Notes under the pieces: model-generated
Told to the model about the DNA's origin: nothing
Databases searched by the model: none
The model's input: the letters and a program-made list of their open reading frames with translations, nothing else
DNA from: Pseudomonadota bacterium
GTDB taxonomy: Bacteria; Pseudomonadota; Gammaproteobacteria; Burkholderiales; Burkholderiaceae_C
Direction of reading: 5' to 3'
DNA: 52,276 nt
Assembly (NCBI GenBank): GCA_021847345.1
Contig: JAJZTW010000025.1
Coordinates: 1-52,276 of the forward strand
Position numbers and translations under genes: made by a program
In this document: positions 16,710 to 25,210 of the stretch, one piece after another
How the letters are laid out: every line of letters starts with the position of its first letter
Position numbering within the stretch: the first letter of the stretch is position 1

Positions 16710-18827
16710 TTACGATGGGCGCGGCTTGCGCGATGGGCCTGGGCGCCGCCGCCGTGGCAGCGGCACGCGGGCCGCGCGCCACGCCAGCGCGCGCATGGCA
16801 ACGGCCTGCTGCGACGCAGGCGCGTAGCGCGCCCGCTCGAGTTCGAGCAGCAGCTCGCAGGCATCGCGCATTCCGGCCAGGCGGCTCAATCGCCTCGCCA
16901 GCGTTCCGGGCGGCTCGCCCGGCAAGGCTTCGAAGCCCCGGCGCCGCAGTCGTGCCCGCAGGCGATGCCATGCGCGCTGCCAGGGGTCGCGAGGCGCGCG
17001 CGATTTCCACAACAGCCACACGCCTCCGAGGCTGAGCAGCAGGGCCAGGCTCAGCGCCGACGCCGACGCCAGGCGCGCTCCGCTGGCGCGGGGCATTCCC
17101 AGCTTGTCCAGCAGGCGGCGCTGGCGGTCCTGGCCGTAGTCGAGCACCCATTGGTTCCAGGCCGAGTCGAGCGCGTCGCCGGCGTTGCGCAGCCAGCGAA
17201 TGGTGCGCGCATCGCGCGGGCCGAGGGCGGCCAATCCCAGCAGGGGTTCGGCCGCATCGAGGGTCTGGCTGCGGTCGACGCGGGCAGGGTCCACCATCGC
17301 GGTGGGGTCGGCGCGCACCCAGCCGCTGCCGGCGATCCAGTATTCGGCCCAGGCATGCGCGTCGCTCTGGCGCACCACCCATTGCCCGTCGAGCGGGTTG
17401 AGCGAGCCGCCCTGGTAGCCGGTGACGATGCGGGCCGGAATTCCCGCCGCGCGCATCAGCACCACGAAGGCCTGCGCGTAGTGCTCGCAAAAGCCGACCC
17501 GGCGCTGGAACAGGAACTGGTCGACGGCGTCCGGCCCGGAGTACACACCGGGGTGCAGGCTGTAGCGGAAGTCCTGCTGTCGGAACATGCGCAGCGCCGC
17601 GTCGGCCACGGCGGCCGGGCCGCCGGCGCCGTAGCGCCGGCGCAGCTCGCGACCCAGCGCCAGCGTGCGCGGGTTGTCGCCGGGCGGCAGGCGCAGCAGC
17701 TCGCGCAGGCGCGCCGCCGGCTCATCGGCGCCGAAGGCGTGGCGCGGCCAAGAGGTCACCGTGAAACGGGTGACATGGGTCAGTGGTCGACTCGCGCGCA
17801 GCTCCAGGTCGGGCAGCAGCCGCAGTCGCGTTCCGGGCTGGCCTTGCAGCGCGGGTGCGCTCGCCGGCGCTGCCAGCGCGAAGGCGAAGTGGCGCTGCGT
17901 AGGCTGCTGGGTGACCGTGTAGGTCACCGCTGGGCCGAGCTGGCGCAACACGGACTCGCGCGGCCGGCCTGCCCGCTGCGTCGGCAGCGGGCTCCACGTC
18001 CGCCCGTCGAATCGCCCGAGCACCGGTCCGCGCCAGTACAACTCGCGCCGGGGAGGGCGGGGGCCGTCGAAACGCACCCGAAATGCCACGCTGTCGTCGA
18101 GGGCCAGGCGCGCGATGGCACCGGGGTCCATGTCGGCGGACAACCCGCTGGCCGCCTGGTGGGTGTCGGGAAGGCTCCACAGCGGGCCGGCCAGGCGCGG
18201 AAACAACACGAACAACGCGGCCGTCAGCGGCAGCCCCAGTCCGAGAAGGCGCAGCGACGTGCCCAGGCGGCGCGCCAGCGGCGGACGCCCGGCCGGCAGG
18301 TTGGCGTGCAGCAGCGCGGTCAGCCAGCCGAGCATGCACGCCAGCATCCACGCCGCGGCCAGCGCCGACTGGGTGTAGAGAAACTGCGCGAACACGCAGA
18401 ACAGGCCGAGGTAGAACACCACGTAGGCGTCGCGTCGCGCGCGCGCCTCGAGCAGCTTGAGGCCCAGCAGCAGCACGACCAGGCTGACCCCGGGGTCGCG
18501 CCCGAACAGGGTGTGGAAGCGCAGCCCCACCGCGGCGACTCCCAGCCCGAGCAGCAGAGCCAGCAGGCCGCGCGAAGGCAGTGGACGCTGCGTCCATGCC
18601 AGCAGCGCACGCCAGCCCAGCAGCGCCACGCCGCTGGCGCCGGCCCAGGCCGGCAGGTGGGCCAGCAGCGGCAGCAGGCTGGCGACGCCCACGAGCACGA
18701 CCCACAGGGTGTCGCGCGACGTCTGCGGCAGCGCGCGCAGGCGTTCGCGCGGCGCGAGTGGCACGAGGGGCACGAGGGGCACGAGGGGCACCCCGCCGGC
18801 GCCGCGCTCAAGCGGCCCGCGTCGCAT
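16710..18827 (-). CDS. tgpA: TgpA-type membrane transglutaminase
   Basis: This 705-residue protein has an N-terminal block of transmembrane helices (about 45-200), a periplasmic TgpA/transglutaminase core and a late membrane helix (about 590-610). The catalytic triad is visible: Cys in 'GFCEHYA' (about 445), His in 'DAHAWAEYW' (about 489) and Asp in 'ADPTAM' (about 507). In Pseudomonas the relative is essential and linked to the envelope. ATG 18827, with GGGGACGGA upstream, is preferred over an ATG 45 bases earlier; either start overlaps the DUF58 gene. The N-terminus carries an odd repeat, VPLVPLVPLVPL, encoded by 9-base tandem units. Confidence 0.85.
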   Translation of the reverse strand: MRRGPLERGAGGVPLVPLVPLVPLAPRERLRALPQTSRDTLWVVLVGVASLLPLLAHLPAWAGASGVALLGWRALLAWTQRPLPSRGLLALLLGLGVAAVGLRFHTLFGRDPGVSLVVLLLGLKLLEARARRDAYVVFYLGLFCVFAQFLYTQSALAAAWMLACMLGWLTALLHANLPAGRPPLARRLGTSLRLLGLGLPLTAALFVLFPRLAGPLWSLPDTHQAASGLSADMDPGAIARLALDDSVAFRVRFDGPRPPRRELYWRGPVLGRFDGRTWSPLPTQRAGRPRESVLRQLGPAVTYTVTQQPTQRHFAFALAAPASAPALQGQPGTRLRLLPDLELRASRPLTHVTRFTVTSWPRHAFGADEPAARLRELLRLPPGDNPRTLALGRELRRRYGAGGPAAVADAALRMFRQQDFRYSLHPGVYSGPDAVDQFLFQRRVGFCEHYAQAFVVLMRAAGIPARIVTGYQGGSLNPLDGQWVVRQSDAHAWAEYWIAGSGWVRADPTAMVDPARVDRSQTLDAAEPLLGLAALGPRDARTIRWLRNAGDALDSAWNQWVLDYGQDRQRRLLDKLGMPRASGARLASASALSLALLLSLGGVWLLWKSRAPRDPWQRAWHRLRARLRRRGFEALPGEPPGTLARRLSRLAGMRDACELLLELERARYAPASQQAVAMRALAWRAARVPLPRRRRPGPSRKPRPS
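18759..18794. repeat. 9-bp tandem repeat at the start of tgpA
   Basis: Four adjacent nine-base units (TGGCACGAG, GGGCACGAG twice, GGGCACCCC on the plus strand) encode the (Val-Pro-Leu)4 stretch near residue 12 of TgpA. Nine-base slippage would keep the frame and change the cytoplasmic N-terminal length by three residues. Confidence 0.8.
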
Positions 18828-19815
18828 CTTCCGTCCCCCACTGTGCCAGCAGGCGCAGGCATTCGCGAGCATGCTCGTGCGTGGCGGCCGCGGCGCGCGT
18901 CTGTCCCGGCAGGCGCAGCTCCCAAGCCAGCCCGGCGCGGCGCGCCAGCAGCACCCACGCGCACAGCTGCTCCAGGCGTGCCTCGGCGTCCCAGGCCGGC
19001 GGCAGTGCCTGCCAGTCCAGGCTCAGCACCGCGCCCGCGGGCATGCTGCCCGAGCTGCGCACGATCCAGCGATCGTCGCGCGACTTGCGCCACACCACGC
19101 GACGCATCGGGTCGCCGATGCGCCAGTCGCGCAGTTCGTCGGCCTCGTCGCCGTCGCCGCGGCGGCGCATTTCGTGGCTGCCCGCGCGCGCTTCGGGCAC
19201 CGGCAGCGGCAGCGCGGGGTCGCGCGGCGCCGGGTAGACCCACAGGCGCAGCGCCGGGCGCCACACGCTCCAGGCGCGCCACAGTCCCAGGGGATAGCGC
19301 GTCTCGAGGCGCAGCGCCGGCCACGCCAGGTGGCCGCGGCGCGCGGGGCGCCAGGGCAGCGCCAGCTCGACGCTTTCGCCTGCCGCCACGTCCAGCGCGC
19401 GCTCGTCGGCATCGTCCAGCCGGGCCAGCAGGCCCCAGCGCGCGCCGCGCCCGGCATGCACCCGCAGGTGCAGCACGCCGCTGCGGCCGGCGAACCACTC
19501 GGCCGGCTCGCCGCCGCCGGCGGCCAGCTGCAGCCCCCGCAGATTGGCATGCGTGAGGTGCATCGACATCAGCGCGCTTCCCGCCAGCGCGAAGGTGAAC
19601 AGGTATCCGAGGTTGAGCTGGTAGTTGATCGAGCCCACGAGCAGCACGAGCAGGGTCAGCGCGAAGAACCAGCCTGCCGGCGTCGGCAGGATGTAGACGT
19701 TGCGCTGGCCGAGCACGGTGCTCGTGCCCGGCGAGTGGCGCGCCAGCGCCCAGCGGGAAAAACGCGCCCGCAACGCCGTCGCGATGCGCGAGGGCAGGCC
19801 GCGCGAGCCGCGCAT
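18808..19815 (-). CDS. DUF58-domain protein
   Basis: This 335-residue protein starts at ATG 19815 and shares one base with the moxR stop. Two hydrophobic helices near the N-terminus (about 40-85) are followed by a beta-rich region and the DUF58 core motif ('RDWRIGDPMRRVVWRKSRD', about 235-255). DUF58 proteins sit between MoxR ATPases and TgpA-type transglutaminases in a conserved envelope cluster, exactly the order here. They are thought to work with MoxR as chaperone partners; the actual role is unknown. The open frame continues upstream through moxR only as a shadow. Confidence 0.85.
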   Translation of the reverse strand: MRGSRGLPSRIATALRARFSRWALARHSPGTSTVLGQRNVYILPTPAGWFFALTLLVLLVGSINYQLNLGYLFTFALAGSALMSMHLTHANLRGLQLAAGGGEPAEWFAGRSGVLHLRVHAGRGARWGLLARLDDADERALDVAAGESVELALPWRPARRGHLAWPALRLETRYPLGLWRAWSVWRPALRLWVYPAPRDPALPLPVPEARAGSHEMRRRGDGDEADELRDWRIGDPMRRVVWRKSRDDRWIVRSSGSMPAGAVLSLDWQALPPAWDAEARLEQLCAWVLLARRAGLAWELRLPGQTRAAAATHEHARECLRLLAQWGTEDATRAA

Positions 19816-20735
19816 CACAGCTCGAGGCGCTGGAGCATGTCCTGCAGCTCGGCGGCCACGCCGCCGCTGCCCGGCATGCTTTCTCCGACGCCGACCAGGC
19901 GATGCACCGCGACGGCAGGCAGCACCGCCTGCACGTCCTGCGGCGCGCAGTAGTCGCGCCCCTGCAGCAGTGCGTGGGCCCGCGCGGCGCGCAGCAGCGC
20001 CAGTCCGGCGCGCGGGCTCAGCCCGCCGGCGAAGGCGCGGCTGCTGCGCGTGGCGTCGAGCAGGCGCTGCACGTAATCGGCCAGTGCCGGCGCCACGTGC
20101 ACGCGCAGCACCTGCTGTTGCAGGCGCTGCACGCGCTCGCGGTCGAGCAGCGGCGGCAGGCGCCGCAGCAGCTCGCGCCGGTCCTCGCCCAGCAGCAGCG
20201 AACGCTCGGACGCGGCGTCCGGGTAGCCCAGCGACAGGCACATCAGGAAGCGGTCGAGCTGCGATTCCGGCAAGGCATAGGTGCCGCGCTGGTCATGCGG
20301 ATTCTGCGTGGCGATGACAAAGAACGGCTCGGGCAGCGCGTGCGAGCTGCCGTCGATGCTGACCTGCTGCTCCTCCATCGCCTCGAGCAGCGCGCTCTGG
20401 GTCTTGGGCGGGGCGCGATTGATCTCGTCGGCCAGCAGCACCTGGGTGAACACCGGGCCGGGATGGAAGCGCAGGCCGCCGCCTTCACGCTCGGGCATGC
20501 TGGTGCCCAGCAGGTCCGACGGCAGCAGGTCGGCGGTGAACTGCACGCGGGTGAAGCCGAGGCCGAAGCTGCGCGCCAGCGCCTGCGCCAGCGTGGTCTT
20601 GCCAACCCCCGGAAGATCGTCGATCAGCAGGTGCCCGCCGGCGATCAGGCAGCACACCGCGAGCTGCAGTTGCGCGCGCTTGCCCACCAGCACGCCGTCG
20701 AGTTGCGCGACCAGCGCGCCCAGTTCGTGATTCAT
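19815..20735 (-). CDS. MoxR-family AAA+ ATPase
   Basis: This 306-residue MoxR ATPase has Walker A 'GVGKTTLA' (about 43-50), Walker B 'LLADEINRAPP' (about 98-108), sensor 1 'FFVIATQNP' and a C-terminal lid domain. MoxR proteins act as chaperones for protein or metal-complex maturation, often with DUF58 and VWA partners. It is the first gene of the moxR-DUF58-tgpA-PA2779-PA2778 unit. Its start lies in a 104-base divergent region shared with the histone deacetylase gene, which contains a large palindrome (20764-20790). Confidence 0.9.
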   Translation of the reverse strand: MNHELGALVAQLDGVLVGKRAQLQLAVCCLIAGGHLLIDDLPGVGKTTLAQALARSFGLGFTRVQFTADLLPSDLLGTSMPEREGGGLRFHPGPVFTQVLLADEINRAPPKTQSALLEAMEEQQVSIDGSSHALPEPFFVIATQNPHDQRGTYALPESQLDRFLMCLSLGYPDAASERSLLLGEDRRELLRRLPPLLDRERVQRLQQQVLRVHVAPALADYVQRLLDATRSSRAFAGGLSPRAGLALLRAARAHALLQGRDYCAPQDVQAVLPAVAVHRLVGVGESMPGSGGVAAELQDMLQRLEL

Positions 20736-20763
20736 CGCAAGCTCGTGGCGACACCGCCGCCGG

Positions 20764-20790
20764 ACAATAATTGCACGATGCAGCTATTGT
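20764..20790. promoter_or_regulatory. AT-rich palindrome in the moxR/histone-deacetylase divergent region
   Basis: ACAATAATTGCA (20764-20775) and TGCAGCTATTGT (20779-20790) are complementary at ten of twelve positions around a three-base spacer. This is a striking AT-rich island in GC-rich DNA, centred between two divergent start codons. It looks like an operator for a dimeric repressor or activator. TATTGT at 20785-20790 could act as a -10 element for the rightward gene. Confidence 0.5.
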
Positions 20791-20839
20791 GCCTGCGGGC
20801 GGCATTTCGAGCCGCCCAGGCCCACCGCGAGGAGACCGC

Positions 20840-21769
20840 ATGCGCACCGGGTACTTCACCCACCCCGATTGCAGCCGACATGAAATGGGCCGGGACCATC
20901 CCGAGTGCCCGGCACGCCTGGCGGCCATCGAGGACCGCCTGATCAGCGCCGGACTGGACTGGGTGCTGCAGCGCATGCAGGCGCCGCTGGCCGAGGAGCA
21001 CCAGCTCGAGATGGCCCACAGCGCGCTGTACCTGGCCGAGCTGCGCTCGCGCGGCGCCATCGAGGACGGCTACGCCTGGATCGACCCCGATACTCTGATG
21101 AACCCGCACACGCTGAACGCGGCGCTGCGCGCCGCCGGCGCCGCGGTGGCGGCCACCGACGCGGTGCTGGACGGCGAACTGGACAACGCCTTCTGCGCGG
21201 TGCGTCCGCCGGGGCACCATGCGACCCACGACAGGGCGATGGGTTTCTGCTTCATCAACAACGTCGCCGTGGCGGCGCGCCATGCGCTGGATCGCCGCGG
21301 GCTGGAGCGCGTGGCGGTGGTCGACTTCGACGTGCACCACGGCAACGGCACCGAGGACATCCTCGCGGGAGATTCCCGGGTGCTGATGACCAGCTTCTTC
21401 CAGCATCCGTTCTACCCCTACAGCGGCACCGAGCAGCCGGCGCCGAACATGCTCAACGTGCCGCTCCCGGCCTACACCGGCGGCGCGCAGGTGCGCGAGG
21501 TGGTGGCCCACCAGTGGCTGCCGCGCCTGCGCGAGTTCGCGCCGCAGATGATCTTCATCTCCGCCGGCTTCGACGCCCACCGCGAGGACGACATGGCGCA
21601 GTTCGGACTGGTCGAGGCCGACTACGCGTGGATCACGCGGGCCATTCGCGACCTCGCCGACGAGGTCTGCCAGGGGCGCATCGTGTCCTGCCTGGAAGGC
21701 GGCTACAACCTCAGCGCGCTCGGCCGCAGCGTGGTCGAGCATCTGCGCGTGCTCGCCGGGGTGGAGTGA
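20840..21769 (+). CDS. Histone deacetylase-superfamily hydrolase
   Basis: This 309-residue member of the class II HDAC/acetylpolyamine amidohydrolase superfamily has 'RPPGHHA' (active-site histidines), 'FCFINNVAVAA' and zinc-ligand motifs 'DFDVHHGNGTED' and 'SAGFDAHREDD'. Such bacterial enzymes remove acetyl or acyl groups from polyamines, proteins or small amides; the substrate here cannot be told. The start is ATG 20840, after GAGGAGA. Placement before acyl-CoA genes hints at a link with acyl metabolism, a common arrangement in Burkholderiales. A long palindromic region follows the stop. Confidence 0.9.
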   Translation: MRTGYFTHPDCSRHEMGRDHPECPARLAAIEDRLISAGLDWVLQRMQAPLAEEHQLEMAHSALYLAELRSRGAIEDGYAWIDPDTLMNPHTLNAALRAAGAAVAATDAVLDGELDNAFCAVRPPGHHATHDRAMGFCFINNVAVAARHALDRRGLERVAVVDFDVHHGNGTEDILAGDSRVLMTSFFQHPFYPYSGTEQPAPNMLNVPLPAYTGGAQVREVVAHQWLPRLREFAPQMIFISAGFDAHREDDMAQFGLVEADYAWITRAIRDLADEVCQGRIVSCLEGGYNLSALGRSVVEHLRVLAGVE

Positions 21770-22114
21770 GGGCCCCCTCCGTCGCCGGGCGCGAGCCCGG
21801 CTCCGTCCCCCCGAGGGGGACGCACCCCGCCTTGGGGCGGCCCTGCGGCGGGAGTGCCCTCGACTGTGGAGGGTGTCGCGGTGGCTGCCGGGTTCAGGTG
21901 GCGGTGCATAGCCGCCTGCGGCGGCCTGAGGCCCGTCGCGCGGTGGGGTTTGTCTTGGGCCGCCGCAGGCGGCTATCGAGCCCGCCTGAAAACGCCACGC
22001 CCACGCGACCTCCCTCGCGGCCAGGAAACCTCCTGCCGCAGGGCCGCCCCAAGGCAGGGGTTGTCCCCCTTGGGGGGACGGAGCCGGGGCCGCCCCCGGC
22101 GACGAAGGGGGCAC
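21770..22114. repeat. 345-bp giant inverted repeat (two arms of about 155 bp)
   Basis: This intergenic region between the histone deacetylase and enoyl-CoA hydratase genes folds on itself. The outer 85 bases of each arm match the other's complement at close to 90%. The innermost part is a perfect 19-base arm pair (21908-21926 with 21958-21976) around a 31-base loop (21927-21957). Less perfect pairing with small indels joins these zones. The outer arms share the CTTGGGGCGGCCC core of the REP-like repeat at 2991-3033. No open reading frame of recognisable type or transposase was seen. It may be a MITE-like element or two REP-type units in inverted array. Confidence 0.75.
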
Positions 22115-22168
22115 AATAGACGCAACTGCGCGCGGCGCGCGCCTGGAGTTTTTTACCGGAGAGCCACG

Positions 22169-22990
22169 ATGTCCCTTGCCACACCCCCGGCGGCGCACGA
22201 TGCGGCTGCCCAGCCCGTGCTGCTGGTCGAGCGCGACCCGCGCGGCGTGGTCACGCTGACGCTGAACCGTCCGCAGGCGTACAACGCGCTGTCGCGCGAG
22301 ATGCTGCAGGCGCTGCGCGCCGCCGTCGCGCCGCTGCGCGACGACGAGCAGGCGCGCGTGGTGCTGCTGCGCGGGGCCGGCAAGGCCTTCTGCGCCGGCC
22401 ACGACCTTCGCGAAATGCGCCCGCAGGCGGGTACCGAGGCCATCGGCGAGCTGTTCGACGCCTGCGGCAGGTTCATGCTCGACCTGGTGGCGCTGCCGCA
22501 GCCGGTGATCGCCGTGGTGCACGGCATGGCCACCGCGGCCGGCTGCCAGCTGGTGGCGCAATGCGACCTGGCGGTGGCTGCCAGCGATGCGCGCTTCGCC
22601 ACGTCGGGAGTCAACCTCGGCCTGTTCTGCTCCACGCCCAGCGTGCCGCTGGGGCGCAACATCCCGCGCAAACGGGCGATGGAAATGCTGCTGACCGGCG
22701 AGTTCATCGACGCCGCCACGGCCTGTGACTGGGGCCTGATCAACCGCGCGGTGCCCGCCGCGGAACTGGACGCGCAGGTCGAAACCCTGGTGCAGCAGAT
22801 GCTGGCCAAGCCGGCCCAGGCCATCGCGATGGGCAAGGCGCAGTTCTATCGCCAGCTGGAGATGGGCCTGTCCGGTGCCTACCAGCTGGCCGCCCAGACC
22901 ATGGTGTGCAATTTCCACGAGCCCGAGACCCTCGAAGGGGTGCAGGCCTTTCTCGAAAAGCGAACGCCGTCGTGGAAGTCCCGGCAGTGA
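22169..22990 (+). CDS. Enoyl-CoA hydratase/isomerase family protein
   Basis: This 273-residue crotonase-fold protein has 'LNRPQAYNALSREML' near the N-terminus and an oxyanion-hole region 'GKAFCAGHDLREM' (about 69-81). The 'GMATAAGCQLVAQCDLAVAA' stretch carries the second backbone amide, though the usual catalytic glutamates are not all obvious. That is common in ECHDC3-like hydratases. It hydrates enoyl-CoA or acts on a related CoA thioester in fatty-acid or branched-chain breakdown. The start at ATG 22169 follows ACCGGAGAG. Its stop overlaps the next GTG by four bases. Confidence 0.85.
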   Translation: MSLATPPAAHDAAAQPVLLVERDPRGVVTLTLNRPQAYNALSREMLQALRAAVAPLRDDEQARVVLLRGAGKAFCAGHDLREMRPQAGTEAIGELFDACGRFMLDLVALPQPVIAVVHGMATAAGCQLVAQCDLAVAASDARFATSGVNLGLFCSTPSVPLGRNIPRKRAMEMLLTGEFIDAATACDWGLINRAVPAAELDAQVETLVQQMLAKPAQAIAMGKAQFYRQLEMGLSGAYQLAAQTMVCNFHEPETLEGVQAFLEKRTPSWKSRQ

Positions 22991-24297
22991 AGCACGCGCT
23001 GGCGCTGCGCCACGGCTCGCCGCTGCTGCAGGCCATCGAGCACCACTCCTGGGCGCTGCTGCGCTGGCACCTGCTGATCGTCGCCGGCACGCTGCTGCTC
23101 GGCCTGCTCGTGGGCACCGCGCTGGAGCGGGGCTTCAGCGCGTCGAGCTGGAGGGGCGCGCTGCGCGCGGCGCTGGGCCATGGCGTCGCGTTGCCGCTGG
23201 TGTCGCTGCTGGCGCTGCAGTTGTCGCGGCACGCGTCGTGGGCCCTGCTTCACGCCGAGATCCTGCAGCTGATGCTGGCGGTTCTCGGGGTGTGGCTGCT
23301 CACCCGGGTGGCCGCGCGGGCCGCGCAGCGCTCGCTGCGCGACCCCGACCTGGCGCGCTGGCTGACCTGGGGCGTGCGCCTGTTCGCCGGCATCGGGCTG
23401 CTGCTGTACCTGTCGGGAGCGCTGCCGCTGATCAAGGAGGCGCTCGATGCCGTTTCGGTGCACATCGGCAGGCAGCGCCTGACGGCGTGGACCCTGCTGC
23501 GCGGCGTGACCTCGGTGGCGGTGACCCTGGTGCTAGCGCTGTGGGTGTCGTCGCTGATCGAGTCGCGCCTGCTGGCGTCGCCGCTGGACATCAACCTGCG
23601 CCTGGTCGTCTCCAGGCTGGTGCGGGCCGGCGTGTTCACGGTGGCCCTGCTGACGGCCCTGCAGATGGTCGGCATCGACCTCACGGTGCTCAGCGTGTTC
23701 GGCGGCGCGCTCGGCGTCGGGCTGGGGCTGGGCCTGCAGCGTATCGCCGCCAACTACGTATCGGGTTTCGTGATCCTGCTCGAGCGCAGCGTGCGCGTGG
23801 GCGACAACGTGCGCCTGGAGAGCTTCCAGGGGCGCATCCAGGACATCAAGACCCGCTACACCGTGGTGCGCAGCGCCGGCGGCACCGAGTCGATCGTGCC
23901 CAACGAGATGCTGATCTCCAACCGCATCGAGAACCTGTCGTACACCGACCCCAACGTCTGGCTTTCGACCACCGTGTCGGTGGCCTACGACACCGATCTG
24001 GACCAGGTGCTCGGTTTGCTGGTCGGCGCCACGGCCGCGGTGCCGCGGGTGCTGGCGCAGCCGGGCCCGTCGGCGGTGCTGAGCAACTTCGGCGCCGACG
24101 GACTGGAGATCACCGTCGGTTTCTGGATCGCCGATCCGGAAAACGGTACGCTTGGCGTGCGCGGCGCCGTCAACCTGGCGCTGTGGCGCGCGCTGCGTGA
24201 TGCGGGGATCGAGATCCCGTTCCCGCAGCGCGTGCTTCACTGGGCCGCCGGCGCCGAGCCCGCGGCCGAGGTTTCGCACCTTGCGTCCGGGGCTTGA
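22987..24297 (+). CDS. MscS-family mechanosensitive channel
   Basis: The start is GTG 22987, overlapping the hydratase stop (GTGA) and giving 436 residues. Several hydrophobic helices (about 25-45, 60-85, 95-110, 130-150, 175-190) precede the pore-lining TM3 and MscS core ('VFGGALGVGLGLGLQRIAANY', about 239-259). A beta-domain follows ('SVRVGDNVRLESFQGRIQDI'), then an alpha/beta C-terminal domain. The family releases solutes during hypo-osmotic shock. Translational coupling to an enoyl-CoA hydratase is odd functionally but is found in related genomes. Confidence 0.9.
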   Translation: MKHALALRHGSPLLQAIEHHSWALLRWHLLIVAGTLLLGLLVGTALERGFSASSWRGALRAALGHGVALPLVSLLALQLSRHASWALLHAEILQLMLAVLGVWLLTRVAARAAQRSLRDPDLARWLTWGVRLFAGIGLLLYLSGALPLIKEALDAVSVHIGRQRLTAWTLLRGVTSVAVTLVLALWVSSLIESRLLASPLDINLRLVVSRLVRAGVFTVALLTALQMVGIDLTVLSVFGGALGVGLGLGLQRIAANYVSGFVILLERSVRVGDNVRLESFQGRIQDIKTRYTVVRSAGGTESIVPNEMLISNRIENLSYTDPNVWLSTTVSVAYDTDLDQVLGLLVGATAAVPRVLAQPGPSAVLSNFGADGLEITVGFWIADPENGTLGVRGAVNLALWRALRDAGIEIPFPQRVLHWAAGAEPAAEVSHLASGA

Positions 24298-24334
24298 TTC
24301 CGCCCGGTCGCTGCCGATACACTGGCAAAAAATA

Positions 24335-24346
24335 GAACGATCGTTC
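24335..24346. promoter_or_regulatory. TetR-type operator before etfB
   Basis: GAACGATCGTTC is a perfect 12-base palindrome inside a longer A/T-flanked symmetric stretch (A-run on the left, T-run on the right). A weak promoter precedes it: TTGATT at 24294-24299, GATACA at 24316-24321, spacing 16. The palindrome would thus sit just downstream of the transcript start, as for a repressor. Similar AACGATCGTT sites serve TetR-family regulators of fatty-acid degradation in proteobacteria (FadP-like; recalled, not checked). Confidence 0.6.
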
Positions 24347-24450
24347 GCTTTTTGGGCGACGGGGCGGTTCCCGTCGTCCTGGCAGGCGCGGTCCGGCCGC
24401 AGGCCGCATCGCGCAGGGCAGCGCCTGCGTTCCCGACAGGAGTGAAAGGC

Positions 24451-25200
24451 ATGAAGGTTCTGGTCGCCGTCAAACGCGTGGTGGACTACAACGTGAAGGT
24501 CCGCGTGAAGTCCGACGGCAGTGGGGTGGACACCGCCGGGGTGAAGATGAGCATGAACCCCTTCGACGAGATCGCGGTGGAGGAGGCGGTGCGCCTGAAG
24601 GAAAAGGGCGCGGCCACCGAGATCGTGGCCTTCAGCGCCGGCGTGGCGGCGTGCCAGGAGACCCTGCGCACGGCGCTGGCCATCGGCGCCGATCGCGGCG
24701 TGCTGGTGAGCACCGAGGCCGAGCTGCAGCCGCTGGCGGTTGCCAAGCTGCTGCGGGCGCTGGTCGACAAGGAGCAGCCGCGCCTGGTGATCCTGGGCAA
24801 GCAGGCCATCGACGACGACAGCAACCAGACCGCGCAGATGCTGGCGGCGCTGCTGGGCTGGGGCCAGGCGACCTTCGCGTCGAAGGTCGAGATCGACGGC
24901 GACAAGGCCCGGGTCACGCGCGAGGTCGACGGCGGGCTGGAGACCCTCGAGCTTGCGCTGCCGCTGGTGGTCAGCACCGACCTGCGCCTGAACGAGCCGC
25001 GCTACGTCACGCTGCCCAACATCATGAAGGCGAAGAAAAAGCCCCTGGACACGCTGACTCCCGAGGATCTCGGCGTGGACGTTTCGCCGCGCCTGAAGAC
25101 CCTGAAGGTCGCCGAGCCGCCCAAGCGCGGCGCCGGCATCAAGGTGCCCGACGTGGCCACGCTGGTGGCCAAGCTCAAGAACGAAGCCAAGGTGATCTGA
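24451..25200 (+). CDS. etfB: Electron transfer flavoprotein beta subunit
   Basis: This 249-residue protein is typical EtfB. It opens with '[20 protein letters not shown]', has the AMP-binding loop '[22 protein letters not shown]' region (about 112-133) and the recognition loop '[13 protein letters not shown]'-like segment. With EtfA it carries electrons from acyl-CoA dehydrogenases to ETF:quinone oxidoreductase. GACAGGAGTG lies upstream of the ATG. It is the first gene of etfB-etfA-acyl-CoA dehydrogenase, downstream of the TetR-type palindrome. Confidence 0.95.
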   Translation: MKVLVAVKRVVDYNVKVRVKSDGSGVDTAGVKMSMNPFDEIAVEEAVRLKEKGAATEIVAFSAGVAACQETLRTALAIGADRGVLVSTEAELQPLAVAKLLRALVDKEQPRLVILGKQAIDDDSNQTAQMLAALLGWGQATFASKVEIDGDKARVTREVDGGLETLELALPLVVSTDLRLNEPRYVTLPNIMKAKKKPLDTLTPEDLGVDVSPRLKTLKVAEPPKRGAGIKVPDVATLVAKLKNEAKVI

Positions 25201-25210
25201 GGATCCATTC

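Noticed and set aside
18759..18794. CRISPR or phase-variable on/off switch
   Set aside because: The units are nine bases, directly adjacent without spacers, and keep the reading frame.
15306..19556. A 1416-codon open frame on the plus strand, opposite the envelope genes
   Set aside because: It is antisense to well-supported tgpA and DUF58, has Arg/Gln/His-rich composition and no family resemblance. High GC removes stop codons in shadow frames; the same applies to all other long overlapping frames.
21894..22184. Small protein-coding genes inside the giant inverted repeat
   Set aside because: The short frames follow the palindrome, contain repetitive Arg/Gly/Pro-rich sequence and have no convincing ribosome sites.
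24294..24299. TTGAT sequence before etfB as another FNR half-site
   Set aside because: There is no second half at the right spacing and no -10 hexamer 36 bases downstream, unlike the four boxes accepted.
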